Source of the DNA: Clostridia bacterium
Lineage (GTDB): Bacteria; Bacillota; Clostridia; UMGS1883
Assembly (NCBI GenBank): GCA_017451505.1
Contig: JAFTOF010000025.1
Location: 1 to 53,685, forward strand
Reading direction: 5' to 3'
Length of the DNA stretch: 53,685 nt
This document shows, piece by piece, positions 25,226 to 35,836 of the stretch. Position 1 is the first letter of the stretch; each line of letters starts with the position of its first letter. Both the position numbers and the translations under genes were made by a program. The notes beneath the pieces were generated by a model, which was not told the DNA's origin, searched no databases, and worked only from the letters and a program-made list of their open reading frames with translations.

Positions 25226-25254
25226 ATTATAACAGAGGTGCTGCTAAATGTCAA
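25226..25254 (-). promoter_or_regulatory. Consensus promoter of tRNA-Leu
   Basis: Minus strand TTGACA (25249-25254), 17 bp, TATAAT (25226-25231): a full consensus match, as expected for a stable RNA gene. Confidence 0.9.
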
Positions 25255-25331
25255 CATATTTTTTTAAAAAAATTAAAAAATTTTGATTTTGTTTTTTTAT
25301 GCCTTTTTTAAGGGGATTCTACTGGTTTTTT

Positions 25332-25361
25332 AAAAGCCCCAAAAACTTATTTGAGGCTTTT
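25332..25361 (-). terminator. Terminator of the LTA-synthase-like operon
   Basis: AAAAGCC-CAAA pairs with TTTG-GGCTTTT (one mismatch), just past the stop of the minus-strand gene. Together with the tRNA-Leu and its signals it fills the 400-nt gap 24968-25368. Confidence 0.7.
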
Positions 25362-25368
25362 ACTTTCT

Positions 25369-27252
25369 TTATTCCATTCTCCTGAAATAATCATATTTCA
25401 GCGTCAGGTCGTTTTGCTGAATCTTTCTATTTATTAAATCATTCGTTTCCTTTATATAATCCTTTTCGTAGTTTGTTCCTTCCTTGACTTCACCGTTTTC
25501 AACATACACGTTTCCGTCATACCAAGAATAGTCACTGAAAAAGGCATATCCGGTAAAACTATCATCAAAAATATCATTTCCTATGTAATGGTTTTCATCA
25601 TACTCTATGCCCAGCATATTAAGCACAGTAGGAAGAATATCAAGCTGAGAATTCACTTTATCAACATTCATCTTTGCAGTATCACTGCTCCATATGAAAA
25701 ACGGAGTATGATTAATCAGATTATTGTCAGTTCGCTTATACTTATCAAGGATGCTCTTATCATTGATGGTATAGAGATAATGGTCTGCATAGGCAACTAT
25801 AACCGTGTTATCATAAAGCCCGTTATCCTTCAAGCCTTGCATAAGAAGTCCTATCATATCATCCGTTTCCGTTGCAAAAAGGCGTGCCACTTTTTCCTCT
25901 GATAATGAAGGAACTGTCCCTTTGCCGTAGATTTTTTCGGCCAAAGCCTTTCCCATAGGGGAGGAAAGGGTAAAAGGCGTGTGGGGAGTATAGGTTATGA
26001 TGTAGTTCATAAAGGGCTGTTTTTGTAAAAACATTTTTTCATAGAATGATTCGTTTAAAATCAGCTCCGTGTCAAGCTGTGCATTTGCATCGCTTCGCCC
26101 CTCATCATCCATAAGGCTGTGGTAGCCGTCATATCCCCAGTTCAGATAGTTAAGCTCCCTTGAATAATACTCCCCCGTGTTCATGTGGAAAGCATTTGAG
26201 CTATATCCCTCCGTCTTTAACACATTCGGAAGTGAATACTCAAAGAGGTTTGTGCTGAAGGTATAGGGGTTTTTACTGTATGATATTGGGGTAAGAAATC
26301 CCGTTGTCACCGCAAGCTCGGAATTAAAGGTAGAGCCTCCGCCGTTATAGTAGGAATAGTGGTTTGTAAAATTTATGGAGTTTTCCAAAAGGGAGTAGGC
26401 ATTGGGCATATCCTTTTCGTTGAACATCCAACTGTCAATGCCTTCAAGCTGGAGAAAAATCACATTCTTTCCTTTGAATACCCCCGTAAAATCGTTTTTG
26501 CCGTGTTTTTTCTCATCCTTATAGATTTCTTTTAGAAAGGCAAGCTCTTTTGGATTGTCAGGCTTTTCAGGCATTAAAAAGGTTATGTAAAAATCACGGA
26601 GGGAATATTCATAAAGACCGCAGATTTTCATACATTTATTACTGTCGTTAAAATTTTGATATACATTCCGCGGATTTCGCCATGTGTCCCATTCAAGTGC
26701 GGAGTTTGCCCTGCCTAAAAGCAGTGGATTAACCAAAAGAACAAGTACGAATATTACTAAAGACCTGATGAGCTTTCTGAAATCGCTCTTTTTCTCCCTT
26801 TTCGGGAATTTAATCAGGACATACGCTGCAGTACCCACCAAAAGAATACAAAAAACAAAAATCAGCGGATTGGTATTTTTTATGGTGTCCCATATGTATG
26901 CACTTCCTTCGTCTGCCGACTCGGTCAATCTGAAACCAAAGAAAAAGCCTGTATATAGGAAGTAAACACAGTGAGTGAAGAAAAGTGAGAAAAACAGAGT
27001 AAAACAAGTGCCATAGAAGATTCTTCCCAAAATCGGTCTAAGGCATCTTGAAACCGAAACTATGGTAACAATCCATACTGCGGAAAATATAATCGTGGGA
27101 ATTATCATCGTAGGCCTTATATAGTTTGTACTGCCTGCCTGTATGCGGATGAAAATATCCATTATAATAAAGGGCATGGCAAGAAACCAGTTTTTCTTCA
27201 TGTCATCGGACATATGCCTTGGAAAAAATATTTTTTTCAAAGAACTAAGCAT
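25369..27252 (-). CDS. LTA synthase family membrane sulfatase-fold protein
   Basis: A 627-residue protein with about five membrane helices in the first 200 residues and a large extracytoplasmic alkaline-phosphatase/sulfatase domain. The predicted catalytic Thr lies in NGGGSTFNSE. FLQLEGIDSW carries the early metal ligand, and VAYADHY holds the late Asp-His pair. LtaS-type enzymes transfer glycerol phosphate from phosphatidylglycerol to a growing polymer; other members make glycan glycerophosphate modifications. It follows a processive glycosyltransferase by 28 nt, so the pair may build a surface glycopolymer and decorate it. Polymer identity is not determined. Confidence 0.85.
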   Translation of the reverse strand: MLSSLKKIFFPRHMSDDMKKNWFLAMPFIIMDIFIRIQAGSTNYIRPTMIIPTIIFSAVWIVTIVSVSRCLRPILGRIFYGTCFTLFFSLFFTHCVYFLYTGFFFGFRLTESADEGSAYIWDTIKNTNPLIFVFCILLVGTAAYVLIKFPKREKKSDFRKLIRSLVIFVLVLLVNPLLLGRANSALEWDTWRNPRNVYQNFNDSNKCMKICGLYEYSLRDFYITFLMPEKPDNPKELAFLKEIYKDEKKHGKNDFTGVFKGKNVIFLQLEGIDSWMFNEKDMPNAYSLLENSINFTNHYSYYNGGGSTFNSELAVTTGFLTPISYSKNPYTFSTNLFEYSLPNVLKTEGYSSNAFHMNTGEYYSRELNYLNWGYDGYHSLMDDEGRSDANAQLDTELILNESFYEKMFLQKQPFMNYIITYTPHTPFTLSSPMGKALAEKIYGKGTVPSLSEEKVARLFATETDDMIGLLMQGLKDNGLYDNTVIVAYADHYLYTINDKSILDKYKRTDNNLINHTPFFIWSSDTAKMNVDKVNSQLDILPTVLNMLGIEYDENHYIGNDIFDDSFTGYAFFSDYSWYDGNVYVENGEVKEGTNYEKDYIKETNDLINRKIQQNDLTLKYDYFRRME

Positions 27253-27280
27253 AGCTTGTCACCCCGTTATCCTCTTTCGG

Positions 27281-28786
27281 CTATTTATGTTCCACAATAC
27301 TGTTGGAAATATTGTGCTTTATATCGCGGTCAATGTCCTGAATGGTAAGCTTGCTTGTGTGGGGGATGGGCTTCCATTCCACCTTCATAAACAGTGCCGC
27401 ATACAGTGTCCATCTGCCGATTGCATCAAATATAAACCATGTCAGCGTATAAAGTACTTTCTTAGAGAGAGGCATTTTGATGATTTTTTTATGCTCTGCA
27501 ATAAATACATAAACCGCATATGCCATATTGGCAATGTGGAAATAAATTCTGCTTATAATGCTTACCGCAAAAGAAATTAGGAGCATATAAAGCATGGCAC
27601 TATAGCCCGGAGCAACATTAATCCCCTTAAAAACAGAGTGAATGGGGAGAGGAATTGTGGCAGTGCTTGCCTCCAAAAGCTCGTTTGAAATACCGTGGGA
27701 ATAGCAGTAGCATGACTGAAGAATTACCACAACACCGAGCCACAGAAACAGTCTTATTAAATCACGGGGAATAAGCTGTGACAGAGTGTCAAATGAAGCC
27801 CAGCGGCAGCGAATTCCCTCTATAATACGCGATGCAGTTATTTTTTCTTTTTTTGATTTATCTTTGTAACAATTTCCTACAAAAATGTTTTTAAAAAGTG
27901 CCCACCCTGTTTCTTTAAACGCCAGTAGGTGTCCCTTTGACCATCTGATACGCTGCCTTAGTGCTACTCTGAGGCTTGTAGGTTGTTCGTCATAGAACAT
28001 TGCCGCATCGTTGTATGAAATCTGATATCCATGTGCTACGGCGTCCGCGGTAAAAGCTCTGTCCTCAGTGAGGGATGTGTATCTCCAACCGTCTCTTACA
28101 AGCTCATTTGCAAAAAGGAAGCCTGTTCCCTGAATGTTGGTTGCAAGACGGAGTACACTTCTAGCCCTGTGATTAAGTCGAATGGAACGAAGCCAATGGA
28201 TAGCATATGTAGAAGCAATCCAGTTTTCGTCAAAGTTTTTGGTGTTTCTGTATGAAGTAACGATTTTAAGTCCGCTGTCAAAGGAATCATTCATTCTTGA
28301 AATGTAATCTTTGTTTAAAAGGTTGTCAGCATCAAAAATAAAATACCCCTCAAAGGAAGCAATACCGTAGTCTTTTTCAATCTGCTCAAATAAATATCTG
28401 AGTGCAAAACCCTTGGTACGTTCTTTATCGTTGTGTCGTTCATAACAGATTGCACCCTTTTGCCTTGCAATTTCGGCAGTGTTATCGGTGCAGTTATCAG
28501 CAATAACGAAAACGGTCAGCATATCCTGAGGATAATCCTGATAATGTATACTGTCGATGAGATTTCCGATAACGGTGCTTTCATTACGTGCAGGAATCAG
28601 AATCGCATACTTATGGAAATTCTTTGCCGCCTTAAATTTACGCGTAAAAAATATACCTATAATTGTATACAATACATGATGTGCCACAAATACCGATATG
28701 AGGGAAAGTACAAACTTATAAAAAAGATTTCCGTTTGTATACAGGCTTCCCAAAGCTCTGAAAAAAGCGTCAAAAAAATTTAACAT
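27281..28786 (-). CDS. Family 2 membrane glycosyltransferase, processive type
   Basis: A 501-residue membrane GT2 enzyme. An N-terminal helix (about 20-45) is followed by the cytoplasmic GT-A domain: ILIPARNES, IADNCTDNT, the FDADNLL metal motif, the TEDRAF catalytic acid region and QRIRWSKG, the QxxRW motif of processive synthases such as hyaluronan and cellulose synthases. About three to four membrane helices follow (about 340-470). GGAGG precedes the ATG. It heads an operon with the LTA-synthase-like gene. The sugar donor and product cannot be read from the sequence. Confidence 0.85.
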   Translation of the reverse strand: MLNFFDAFFRALGSLYTNGNLFYKFVLSLISVFVAHHVLYTIIGIFFTRKFKAAKNFHKYAILIPARNESTVIGNLIDSIHYQDYPQDMLTVFVIADNCTDNTAEIARQKGAICYERHNDKERTKGFALRYLFEQIEKDYGIASFEGYFIFDADNLLNKDYISRMNDSFDSGLKIVTSYRNTKNFDENWIASTYAIHWLRSIRLNHRARSVLRLATNIQGTGFLFANELVRDGWRYTSLTEDRAFTADAVAHGYQISYNDAAMFYDEQPTSLRVALRQRIRWSKGHLLAFKETGWALFKNIFVGNCYKDKSKKEKITASRIIEGIRCRWASFDTLSQLIPRDLIRLFLWLGVVVILQSCYCYSHGISNELLEASTATIPLPIHSVFKGINVAPGYSAMLYMLLISFAVSIISRIYFHIANMAYAVYVFIAEHKKIIKMPLSKKVLYTLTWFIFDAIGRWTLYAALFMKVEWKPIPHTSKLTIQDIDRDIKHNISNSIVEHK

Positions 28787-28822
28787 GTGATGCCTCCGTA
28801 CTGCTATATTTCACCACCGAAA

Positions 28823-28851
28823 ATTATAGCATACGCGTAATTCTTTGTCAA
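28823..28851 (-). promoter_or_regulatory. Consensus promoter of the GT2/LTA-synthase-like operon
   Basis: Minus strand TTGACA (28846-28851), 17 bp, TATAAT (28823-28828). Confidence 0.85.
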
Positions 28852-28944
28852 CAAGCGAAGAGGGAGAGAAGGCCTTTCTTTCCTATAAATAGCAAATAAA
28901 AACAGACTCGGATTCAATTTTCAACAAAAATTTTCAAAAAACAC

Positions 28945-28973
28945 TTGACTTTATCACTCTAAAGCGTTAAAAT
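28945..28973 (+). promoter_or_regulatory. Promoter of the T-box leader
   Basis: TTGACT (28945-28950), 17 bp, TAAAAT (28968-28973). Confidence 0.65.
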
Positions 28974-28979
28974 ATAGTC

Positions 28980-29268
28980 AAATTAAATAACAAATGCGTT
29001 TGAGCAGGAACAAGTAGGAATGCAGCAAACCTAAAGAGAGTTGCCGGTTGGTGCGAGGCAATGGGGAGGGCATATCTGAATACATCCTGTGAGCAGTGCA
29101 CCGAAAGAAGAATCTACTTCTGCGTAGGCTGCAACGGGCGTTCCCGTCACAGAACAAGAGTGTTGTTTGACACTTGATAAGGCTGTCGTTGTGAAGCGGC
29201 AGTAAACTGAGGTGGTACCGCGGATTATATTCCGTCCTCTGAATTATTAGATTCGAGGACGGATTTTT
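28980..29268 (+). promoter_or_regulatory. T-box riboswitch, predicted tyrosine (UAC) specifier
   Basis: A complete T-box leader. The Stem I base pairs GCAGGA (29004-29009) with TCCTGT (29085-29090). The distal stem is TTGCC/GGCAA around GGTTGGTGCGA with an upstream AGAGAG element. The specifier loop reads GAA TAC ATCC, giving UAC (Tyr) at 29081-29083. The antiterminator T-box is AGGTGGTACCGCGG at about 29210-29223, whose TGGT would pair the ACCA end of a tRNA with A73, as tRNA-Tyr has. The terminator is CCGTCCTC/GAGGACGG (29232-29262) with a T-run. Uncharged tRNA would favour readthrough into the symporter gene. The 520-nt gap 28787-29306 is explained by this and the two promoters. Confidence 0.9.
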
Positions 29269-29306
29269 TATTTGCAAAAATCCTCTTCAAGGAAAGGATG
29301 TTTTTT

Positions 29307-30842
29307 ATGGTATTGAAAATCGGATTGTTGGTAGTCTTCTTTGCAGTTATGCTTGCAGTTGGCATCTATTGCAGAAAACATTCCACGGATGTAAGCGGCT
29401 TTGTCCTCGGAGGAAGAAGTGTAGGCCCATGGCTTACGGCTTTTGCTTACGGTACGTCTTATTTTTCCGCGGTAATATTTGTCGGTTATGCAGGTCAGTT
29501 CGGATGGAAGTTCGGTATCGCCTCCACTTGGATTGGTATAGGCAATGCCGTTTTCGGCTCACTTCTTGCATGGGTAGTTCTGGGAAGAAGAACCCGCCTT
29601 ATGTCACAGCATCTTGAAAGTGCAACCATGCCCGAATTTTTCGGAAAAAGATATTTAAGCTCAGCACTAAAAATAGTAGCATCCATTATTGTATTTATAT
29701 TCCTCATTCCCTATACAGCATCTCTTTACAACGGTCTTTCAAGACTGTTCTCAATGGCATTTCCGGGAATTGACTATTCATGGTGTGTAATCATTATGGC
29801 AGTTCTTACAGGTGTGTACGTAATTGCCGGTGGATATATGGCTACTGCGATTAACGACTTTATTCAGGGACTTATAATGCTTGGAGGAATTGTTGCGGTT
29901 ATTGCGGCTGTTCTTAGCCAGAACGGCGGATTTATTGAATCGCTCAATGGTCTTGCTAAAGTAGAAGCAGCAACACCCGGTGTTTACAACTCATTTTTCG
30001 GACCCGACCCACTGGGACTTTTATTTGTAGTAATTCTTACTTCTTTGGGTACTTGGGGACTTCCTCAGATGGTTCAGAAATTCTATGCCATCAAGAGCGA
30101 AAAGGACATTAATAAGGGCACTATCATTTCCACAGCTTTTGCCCTTGTTGTTGCAGGCGGCTGCTACTTCCTTGGTGGCTTCGGCAGACTTTTCGGGGAT
30201 AAGCTTGACGTTGTAAACGGTGCTCCGTCAGGTGGATTTGATGCAATTATCCCTGCTATGCTCAGCAATCTTCCCGATATACTTATTGCGGTTGTTATAG
30301 TGCTTGTGCTGTCAGCATCTATGTCCACTCTTTCTTCCCTTGTTCTGGCATCAAGCTCCACACTTACATTGGATATGATAAAAGGACATATTGTGAAGAA
30401 TATGTCGGAAAAGAAGCAGGTTCTTATCATGCGTGCTCTTATTGTGGTATTTGTTTCAATTTCTGCATTTATTGCCCTTAATAAGGATAAGCTTGGCTAC
30501 ATAGCTGATATGATGGGTATTTCATGGGGTGCTTTAGCAGGTGCGTTTTTGGCTCCCTTCCTCTATGGCTTGTACTGGAAAGGTGCCACAAAGCTTTCTG
30601 TATGGGTAAGCTTCATTTTCGGTGCAGGAATCATGATGCTCAATATGCTTGCACGTGAAATGTTCCCCGTAATTTTGCAATCACCCATAAACTGCGGTGT
30701 TATTGCAATGCTTGGCGGCCTTGTAATCGTTCCTGTTGTAAGCTGGGTTACTCCAAAGCTTAAAAAAGAAGCTACAGAAGAAATGTTCTCCTGCTACGAA
30801 CATGAAGTGGTAGTACAGTCAAAAGAATCTTTAGGTAAATAA
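29307..30842 (+). CDS. Sodium:solute symporter (SSS family), T-box controlled, likely amino acid importer
   Basis: A 511-residue transporter with about 13 membrane helices of the SSS/LeuT fold. Signature regions include VSGFVLGGRSVGPWLTAFAYGTSYFSA (helix 1 sodium site), VYVIAGGYMATAINDFIQGLIM, GTWGLPQMVQKFYA and the ASMSTLSSLVLASSS sodium-site helix. It resembles PutP-type amino acid symporters. Control by a leader with a UAC specifier suggests tyrosine or an aromatic amino acid as substrate; that is inference from regulation. The ATG at 29307 lies 9 nt after AGGAAAGG and is preferred to the ATG at 29298, which abuts the ribosome site. Confidence 0.88.
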   Translation: MVLKIGLLVVFFAVMLAVGIYCRKHSTDVSGFVLGGRSVGPWLTAFAYGTSYFSAVIFVGYAGQFGWKFGIASTWIGIGNAVFGSLLAWVVLGRRTRLMSQHLESATMPEFFGKRYLSSALKIVASIIVFIFLIPYTASLYNGLSRLFSMAFPGIDYSWCVIIMAVLTGVYVIAGGYMATAINDFIQGLIMLGGIVAVIAAVLSQNGGFIESLNGLAKVEAATPGVYNSFFGPDPLGLLFVVILTSLGTWGLPQMVQKFYAIKSEKDINKGTIISTAFALVVAGGCYFLGGFGRLFGDKLDVVNGAPSGGFDAIIPAMLSNLPDILIAVVIVLVLSASMSTLSSLVLASSSTLTLDMIKGHIVKNMSEKKQVLIMRALIVVFVSISAFIALNKDKLGYIADMMGISWGALAGAFLAPFLYGLYWKGATKLSVWVSFIFGAGIMMLNMLAREMFPVILQSPINCGVIAMLGGLVIVPVVSWVTPKLKKEATEEMFSCYEHEVVVQSKESLGK

Positions 30843-30847
30843 AAATG

Positions 30848-30893
30848 AAAAATAGCACGATTTGTGGATGGTCCACAAATTGTGCTATTTTTA
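30848..30893. terminator. Bidirectional terminator between symporter and PTS genes
   Basis: A 21-bp stem (AAAAATAGCAC then ATTTGTGGA, with complements) and a TGG loop; T-runs on both exits serve both convergent genes. Confidence 0.9.
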
Positions 30894-30895
30894 CG

Positions 30896-33046
<2,151 letters not shown>

Positions 33047-33133
33047 TTAAGGAAAAATATTCTCAAATAATTAAATTTTTAGAATGAAGCCTTTTTTGAT
33101 ACATATAATGTAGCGAAAAAGGAGGTTATTTAT

Positions 33134-33601
33134 ATGTGGCAAAAAATAAAACCATACATTATTTCTGTGGCTATAGCTCTGGGCGTAGGTGCACTTGCGG
33201 CATTTCTTACAAGGGACAGTATGAATATTTATCAAAGAATCAATACTCCGCCCCTTTCACCGCCGTCAATACTTTTCCCCATTGTGTGGACTATTCTTTA
33301 CACTCTTATGGGAATAAGCAGCGGCAGAATCTATCTTGAAGAAAAGAGTGAAAAAAGAGATGCGGCTCTAAAGGTATATGCCCTTCAGCTTGCTGTCAAT
33401 TTCTTTTGGAGCCTGATATTCTTTAATTTAGAAGCATTTTTATTTGCCTTTGCGGTTATTGTTTTGCTGTGGATACTTATTATAGCAATGATAAAGCGGT
33501 TTTATGACCTTGTCCCGTGGACGGGGTATTTGCAAATTCCCTATCTCTTGTGGGTGACCTTTGCGGCATACCTTAATTTAATGATTTACATATTGAATTG
33601 A
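33134..33601 (+). CDS. tspO: TspO/MBR family protein
   Basis: A 155-residue five-helix membrane protein of the translocator/benzodiazepine-receptor family. The signature PPLSPPSILFPIVWTILYTLMG lies at about residues 37-58, with ALQLAVNFFWSLIFF and the terminal LWVTFAAYLNLMIY helix. Family members bind porphyrins and other tetrapyrroles. GGAGG precedes the ATG. It is a single gene with a downstream terminator and is divergent from the PTS gene. Confidence 0.92.
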   Translation: MWQKIKPYIISVAIALGVGALAAFLTRDSMNIYQRINTPPLSPPSILFPIVWTILYTLMGISSGRIYLEEKSEKRDAALKVYALQLAVNFFWSLIFFNLEAFLFAFAVIVLLWILIIAMIKRFYDLVPWTGYLQIPYLLWVTFAAYLNLMIYILN

Positions 33602-33606
33602 ACTTC

Positions 33607-33646
33607 AAAGAAGTGGTGATTTTTTAATTCACCATTTCTTTTTTTA
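33607..33646 (+). terminator. Terminator after tspO
   Basis: A 13-bp stem (33607-33619 with 33629-33641, core AGTGGTGA and TCACCATT) followed by a long T-run. Confidence 0.85.
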
Positions 33647-33652
33647 TTTTAG

Positions 33653-33681
33653 TTGAAATCATAAAATTTCAGTGGTATAAT
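33653..33681 (+). promoter_or_regulatory. Promoter of the two-component/GerMN/DRTGG operon
   Basis: TTGAAA (33653-33658), 17 bp, perfect TATAAT (33676-33681). Confidence 0.75.
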
Positions 33682-33725
33682 ATCGTTAGTAGAGTATGTC
33701 TAAATATATAAAGGGGTAGTGTCCT

Positions 33726-34409
33726 ATGAAAATTTTAATTGTTGATGATGAAAAATTGCTTGTCAAGGGTATTAAATTCAACCTTGAGCAAGACGGCTAT
33801 GAAACGGAAACAGCCTATGACGGAGAGGAAGCACTTAAGCTTGCCAGAGATAAGAGTATATCTTTGATTATTCTTGATTTGATGCTCCCCAATATTGACG
33901 GTCTTACGGTATGCCAGAAGATCAGAGAGTTTTCTTCTGTTCCCATAATTATGCTTACTGCAAAAACCGAGGATATGGACAAAATTCTCGGTCTTGAATA
34001 TGGTGCGGATGATTATCTTACAAAGCCCTTTAATATTCTTGAGCTTAAGGCAAGAATCAAAGCCATAATGAGAAGGGTTACAAGTCAAAGTAGCGGTGTT
34101 GCAAAATCCTCTGTAAGTGCAGGCGGCATAGAGCTTGACTATAATCTTCGCCGTGTTAAAACAGGCAATAAAACAATCGAGCTTACGGCAAAAGAGTTTG
34201 ATTTGTGTGACCTTTTTGTTTCCAACCCCGGAAAGGTGTATTCCCGTGAAAATCTTCTTGACATTGTATGGGGATACGATTATCCCGGCGATATAAGAAC
34301 CGTTGACGTCCATGTAAGACGACTTAGGGAAAAAATAGAGCCTGATGCTGCGGTTCCCACATATATTCTTACTAAGTGGGGGGTAGGTTACTATTTTAAG
34401 GAGAATTAA
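33726..34409 (+). CDS. OmpR/PhoB-family response regulator
   Basis: A 227-residue regulator. The receiver domain has the acidic pair DDE near residue 7, the phospho-Asp in LDLMLPNIDG near residue 52, and the conserved Lys in LTKPFN. The winged-helix output domain covers about 130-227, with ELTAKEFDL, TVDVHVRRLREKIE and YILTKWGVGYYF. It is the first gene of a probable eight-gene run. The sensor kinase follows after 7 nt and is presumably its partner. Confidence 0.93.
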   Translation: MKILIVDDEKLLVKGIKFNLEQDGYETETAYDGEEALKLARDKSISLIILDLMLPNIDGLTVCQKIREFSSVPIIMLTAKTEDMDKILGLEYGADDYLTKPFNILELKARIKAIMRRVTSQSSGVAKSSVSAGGIELDYNLRRVKTGNKTIELTAKEFDLCDLFVSNPGKVYSRENLLDIVWGYDYPGDIRTVDVHVRRLREKIEPDAAVPTYILTKWGVGYYFKEN

Positions 34410-34416
34410 AGAAGGA

Positions 34417-35817
34417 ATGCAGAGCATCCGCTGGAAGCTGGTGCTGACATATTTTATTATAATTGTGCTTACCCTTGCTACTGTGGGTATATATATAATA
34501 AATTCTATTCAGCAGCATATACTCAGTCAGAAAGAAATGGGTACTCTTACTCAGGCAAATGTTCTTTCGGGCTACATATCCCGTTATCAGGAGTTAAGCG
34601 ACGACAGCATCAGACTTATAATGGAGCAGCAGCAGCTTACCAATAATAGCCGTATGCTGATGCTCAATACCGAAGCTTGTGTTACTTTTGACTCCAATAA
34701 CGGAGTTATGCAGGATAAATATATGCCTACTGATGTTATCCTTGATGCAATCGGGGGCAAGAACTCGGTGCGTCAGATAACGGGGCAGGACGGCGGACTT
34801 ATCATCTGTGCGGCAGTGCCCATTTTAAAGGATAAGGCAGTAGCAGGCGTGGTGTATTATCAGGTTGCGGCAGATGATGTAACCGATTTCATGAATAATA
34901 TCTATGCTACGCTTATAATGATTATAGTGATAATAAGTATCCTTATAGGCATAGTAAGCTTTATTATGTCGGGAATCATTACAGAGCCTATCCGTTCTCT
35001 TACCCGTAAGCTCTCCGATGCGGCGGAGAATAACGGCGATTATATTATTGAGAAAACCACAGGCGGTGAAGTAGGACAGCTCATAGATTCGTTTAATAAA
35101 ATGACTATGCAGATAAAAGAGCAGGAGGGAAAGAGGCAGGAGTTTGTATCAAATGCTTCTCACGAGCTTAAAACTCCGTTAAGCTCCATTAAGCTGATTT
35201 CCGACTCGCTTCTCAATGCACCCGATGCCCCACGTGAAATGGTAGATGAATTTCTGACCGATATGAATGTACAGGTGGACAGACTTACAAGGATTATTGA
35301 TAAGCTCCTTACCCTTACAAAAATGGATAATGCCGCAAATGTTTCAGGTATGGAATTTTCGGTGCAGGATATAACTGAGCTTTGTTCAAATATTGCCAAG
35401 GCACTTCGCCCCCTTGCGGAGCAGAAGCATATAGAGCTTTGTTATGAAGCACCTGCCCCCATTTATTCTAAAATTGAACGTGACAGAATCTGGGAGGCTA
35501 TTTATAACATTCTTGACAACAGTATTAAATATACCAAAGAAGACGGAAAAGTTACATTAGATATTTCCAAAGATGAAAATAATGTAATCATAGAAATTAG
35601 CGATACGGGAATCGGAATCGCTCCTGATGAAAAATATAAGATTTTTGACCGCTTCTACCGTGTTGATAAGGCACGTGCGAGGGAAACCGGCGGAACAGGT
35701 CTGGGACTTTCCATTGCACTTACCGCCGTAGAGCTCCACGGGGGTAACATACAGGTTGAAAGCGAAGAAGGAGTGGGAAGTACCTTCCGTATTATCATCC
35801 CCATTACATTTAAATAA
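34417..35817 (+). CDS. HAMP-domain sensor histidine kinase
   Basis: A 466-residue membrane kinase. TM1 lies at about 8-28, followed by an extracytoplasmic sensor domain of about 135 residues, TM2 at about 165-187, and HAMP (EPIRSLTRKLSDAAENNG). The HisKA box is SNASHELKTPL with phospho-His near 249. The HATPase has NILDNSIKYT (N box), SDTGIGIAPDE (G1), FYRVDKAR (F) and GGTGLGLSIA (G2). The architecture is close to PhoR/WalK/MtrB types but without a visible PAS domain. AAGGAG lies about 12 nt upstream, partly inside the regulator gene. Confidence 0.93.
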   Translation: MQSIRWKLVLTYFIIIVLTLATVGIYIINSIQQHILSQKEMGTLTQANVLSGYISRYQELSDDSIRLIMEQQQLTNNSRMLMLNTEACVTFDSNNGVMQDKYMPTDVILDAIGGKNSVRQITGQDGGLIICAAVPILKDKAVAGVVYYQVAADDVTDFMNNIYATLIMIIVIISILIGIVSFIMSGIITEPIRSLTRKLSDAAENNGDYIIEKTTGGEVGQLIDSFNKMTMQIKEQEGKRQEFVSNASHELKTPLSSIKLISDSLLNAPDAPREMVDEFLTDMNVQVDRLTRIIDKLLTLTKMDNAANVSGMEFSVQDITELCSNIAKALRPLAEQKHIELCYEAPAPIYSKIERDRIWEAIYNILDNSIKYTKEDGKVTLDISKDENNVIIEISDTGIGIAPDEKYKIFDRFYRVDKARARETGGTGLGLSIALTAVELHGGNIQVESEEGVGSTFRIIIPITFK

Positions 35818-35836
35818 AGGAAAGGATGGGTGTATT

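Noticed and set aside
28978-29277. 99-codon minus-strand frame across the T-box leader
   Set aside because: The leader's RNA structure explains the sequence; the translation has no recognisable features.
33735-34427. 230-codon frame antisense to the response regulator
   Set aside because: Product is low-complexity and the sense frame is an unmistakable OmpR-family regulator.
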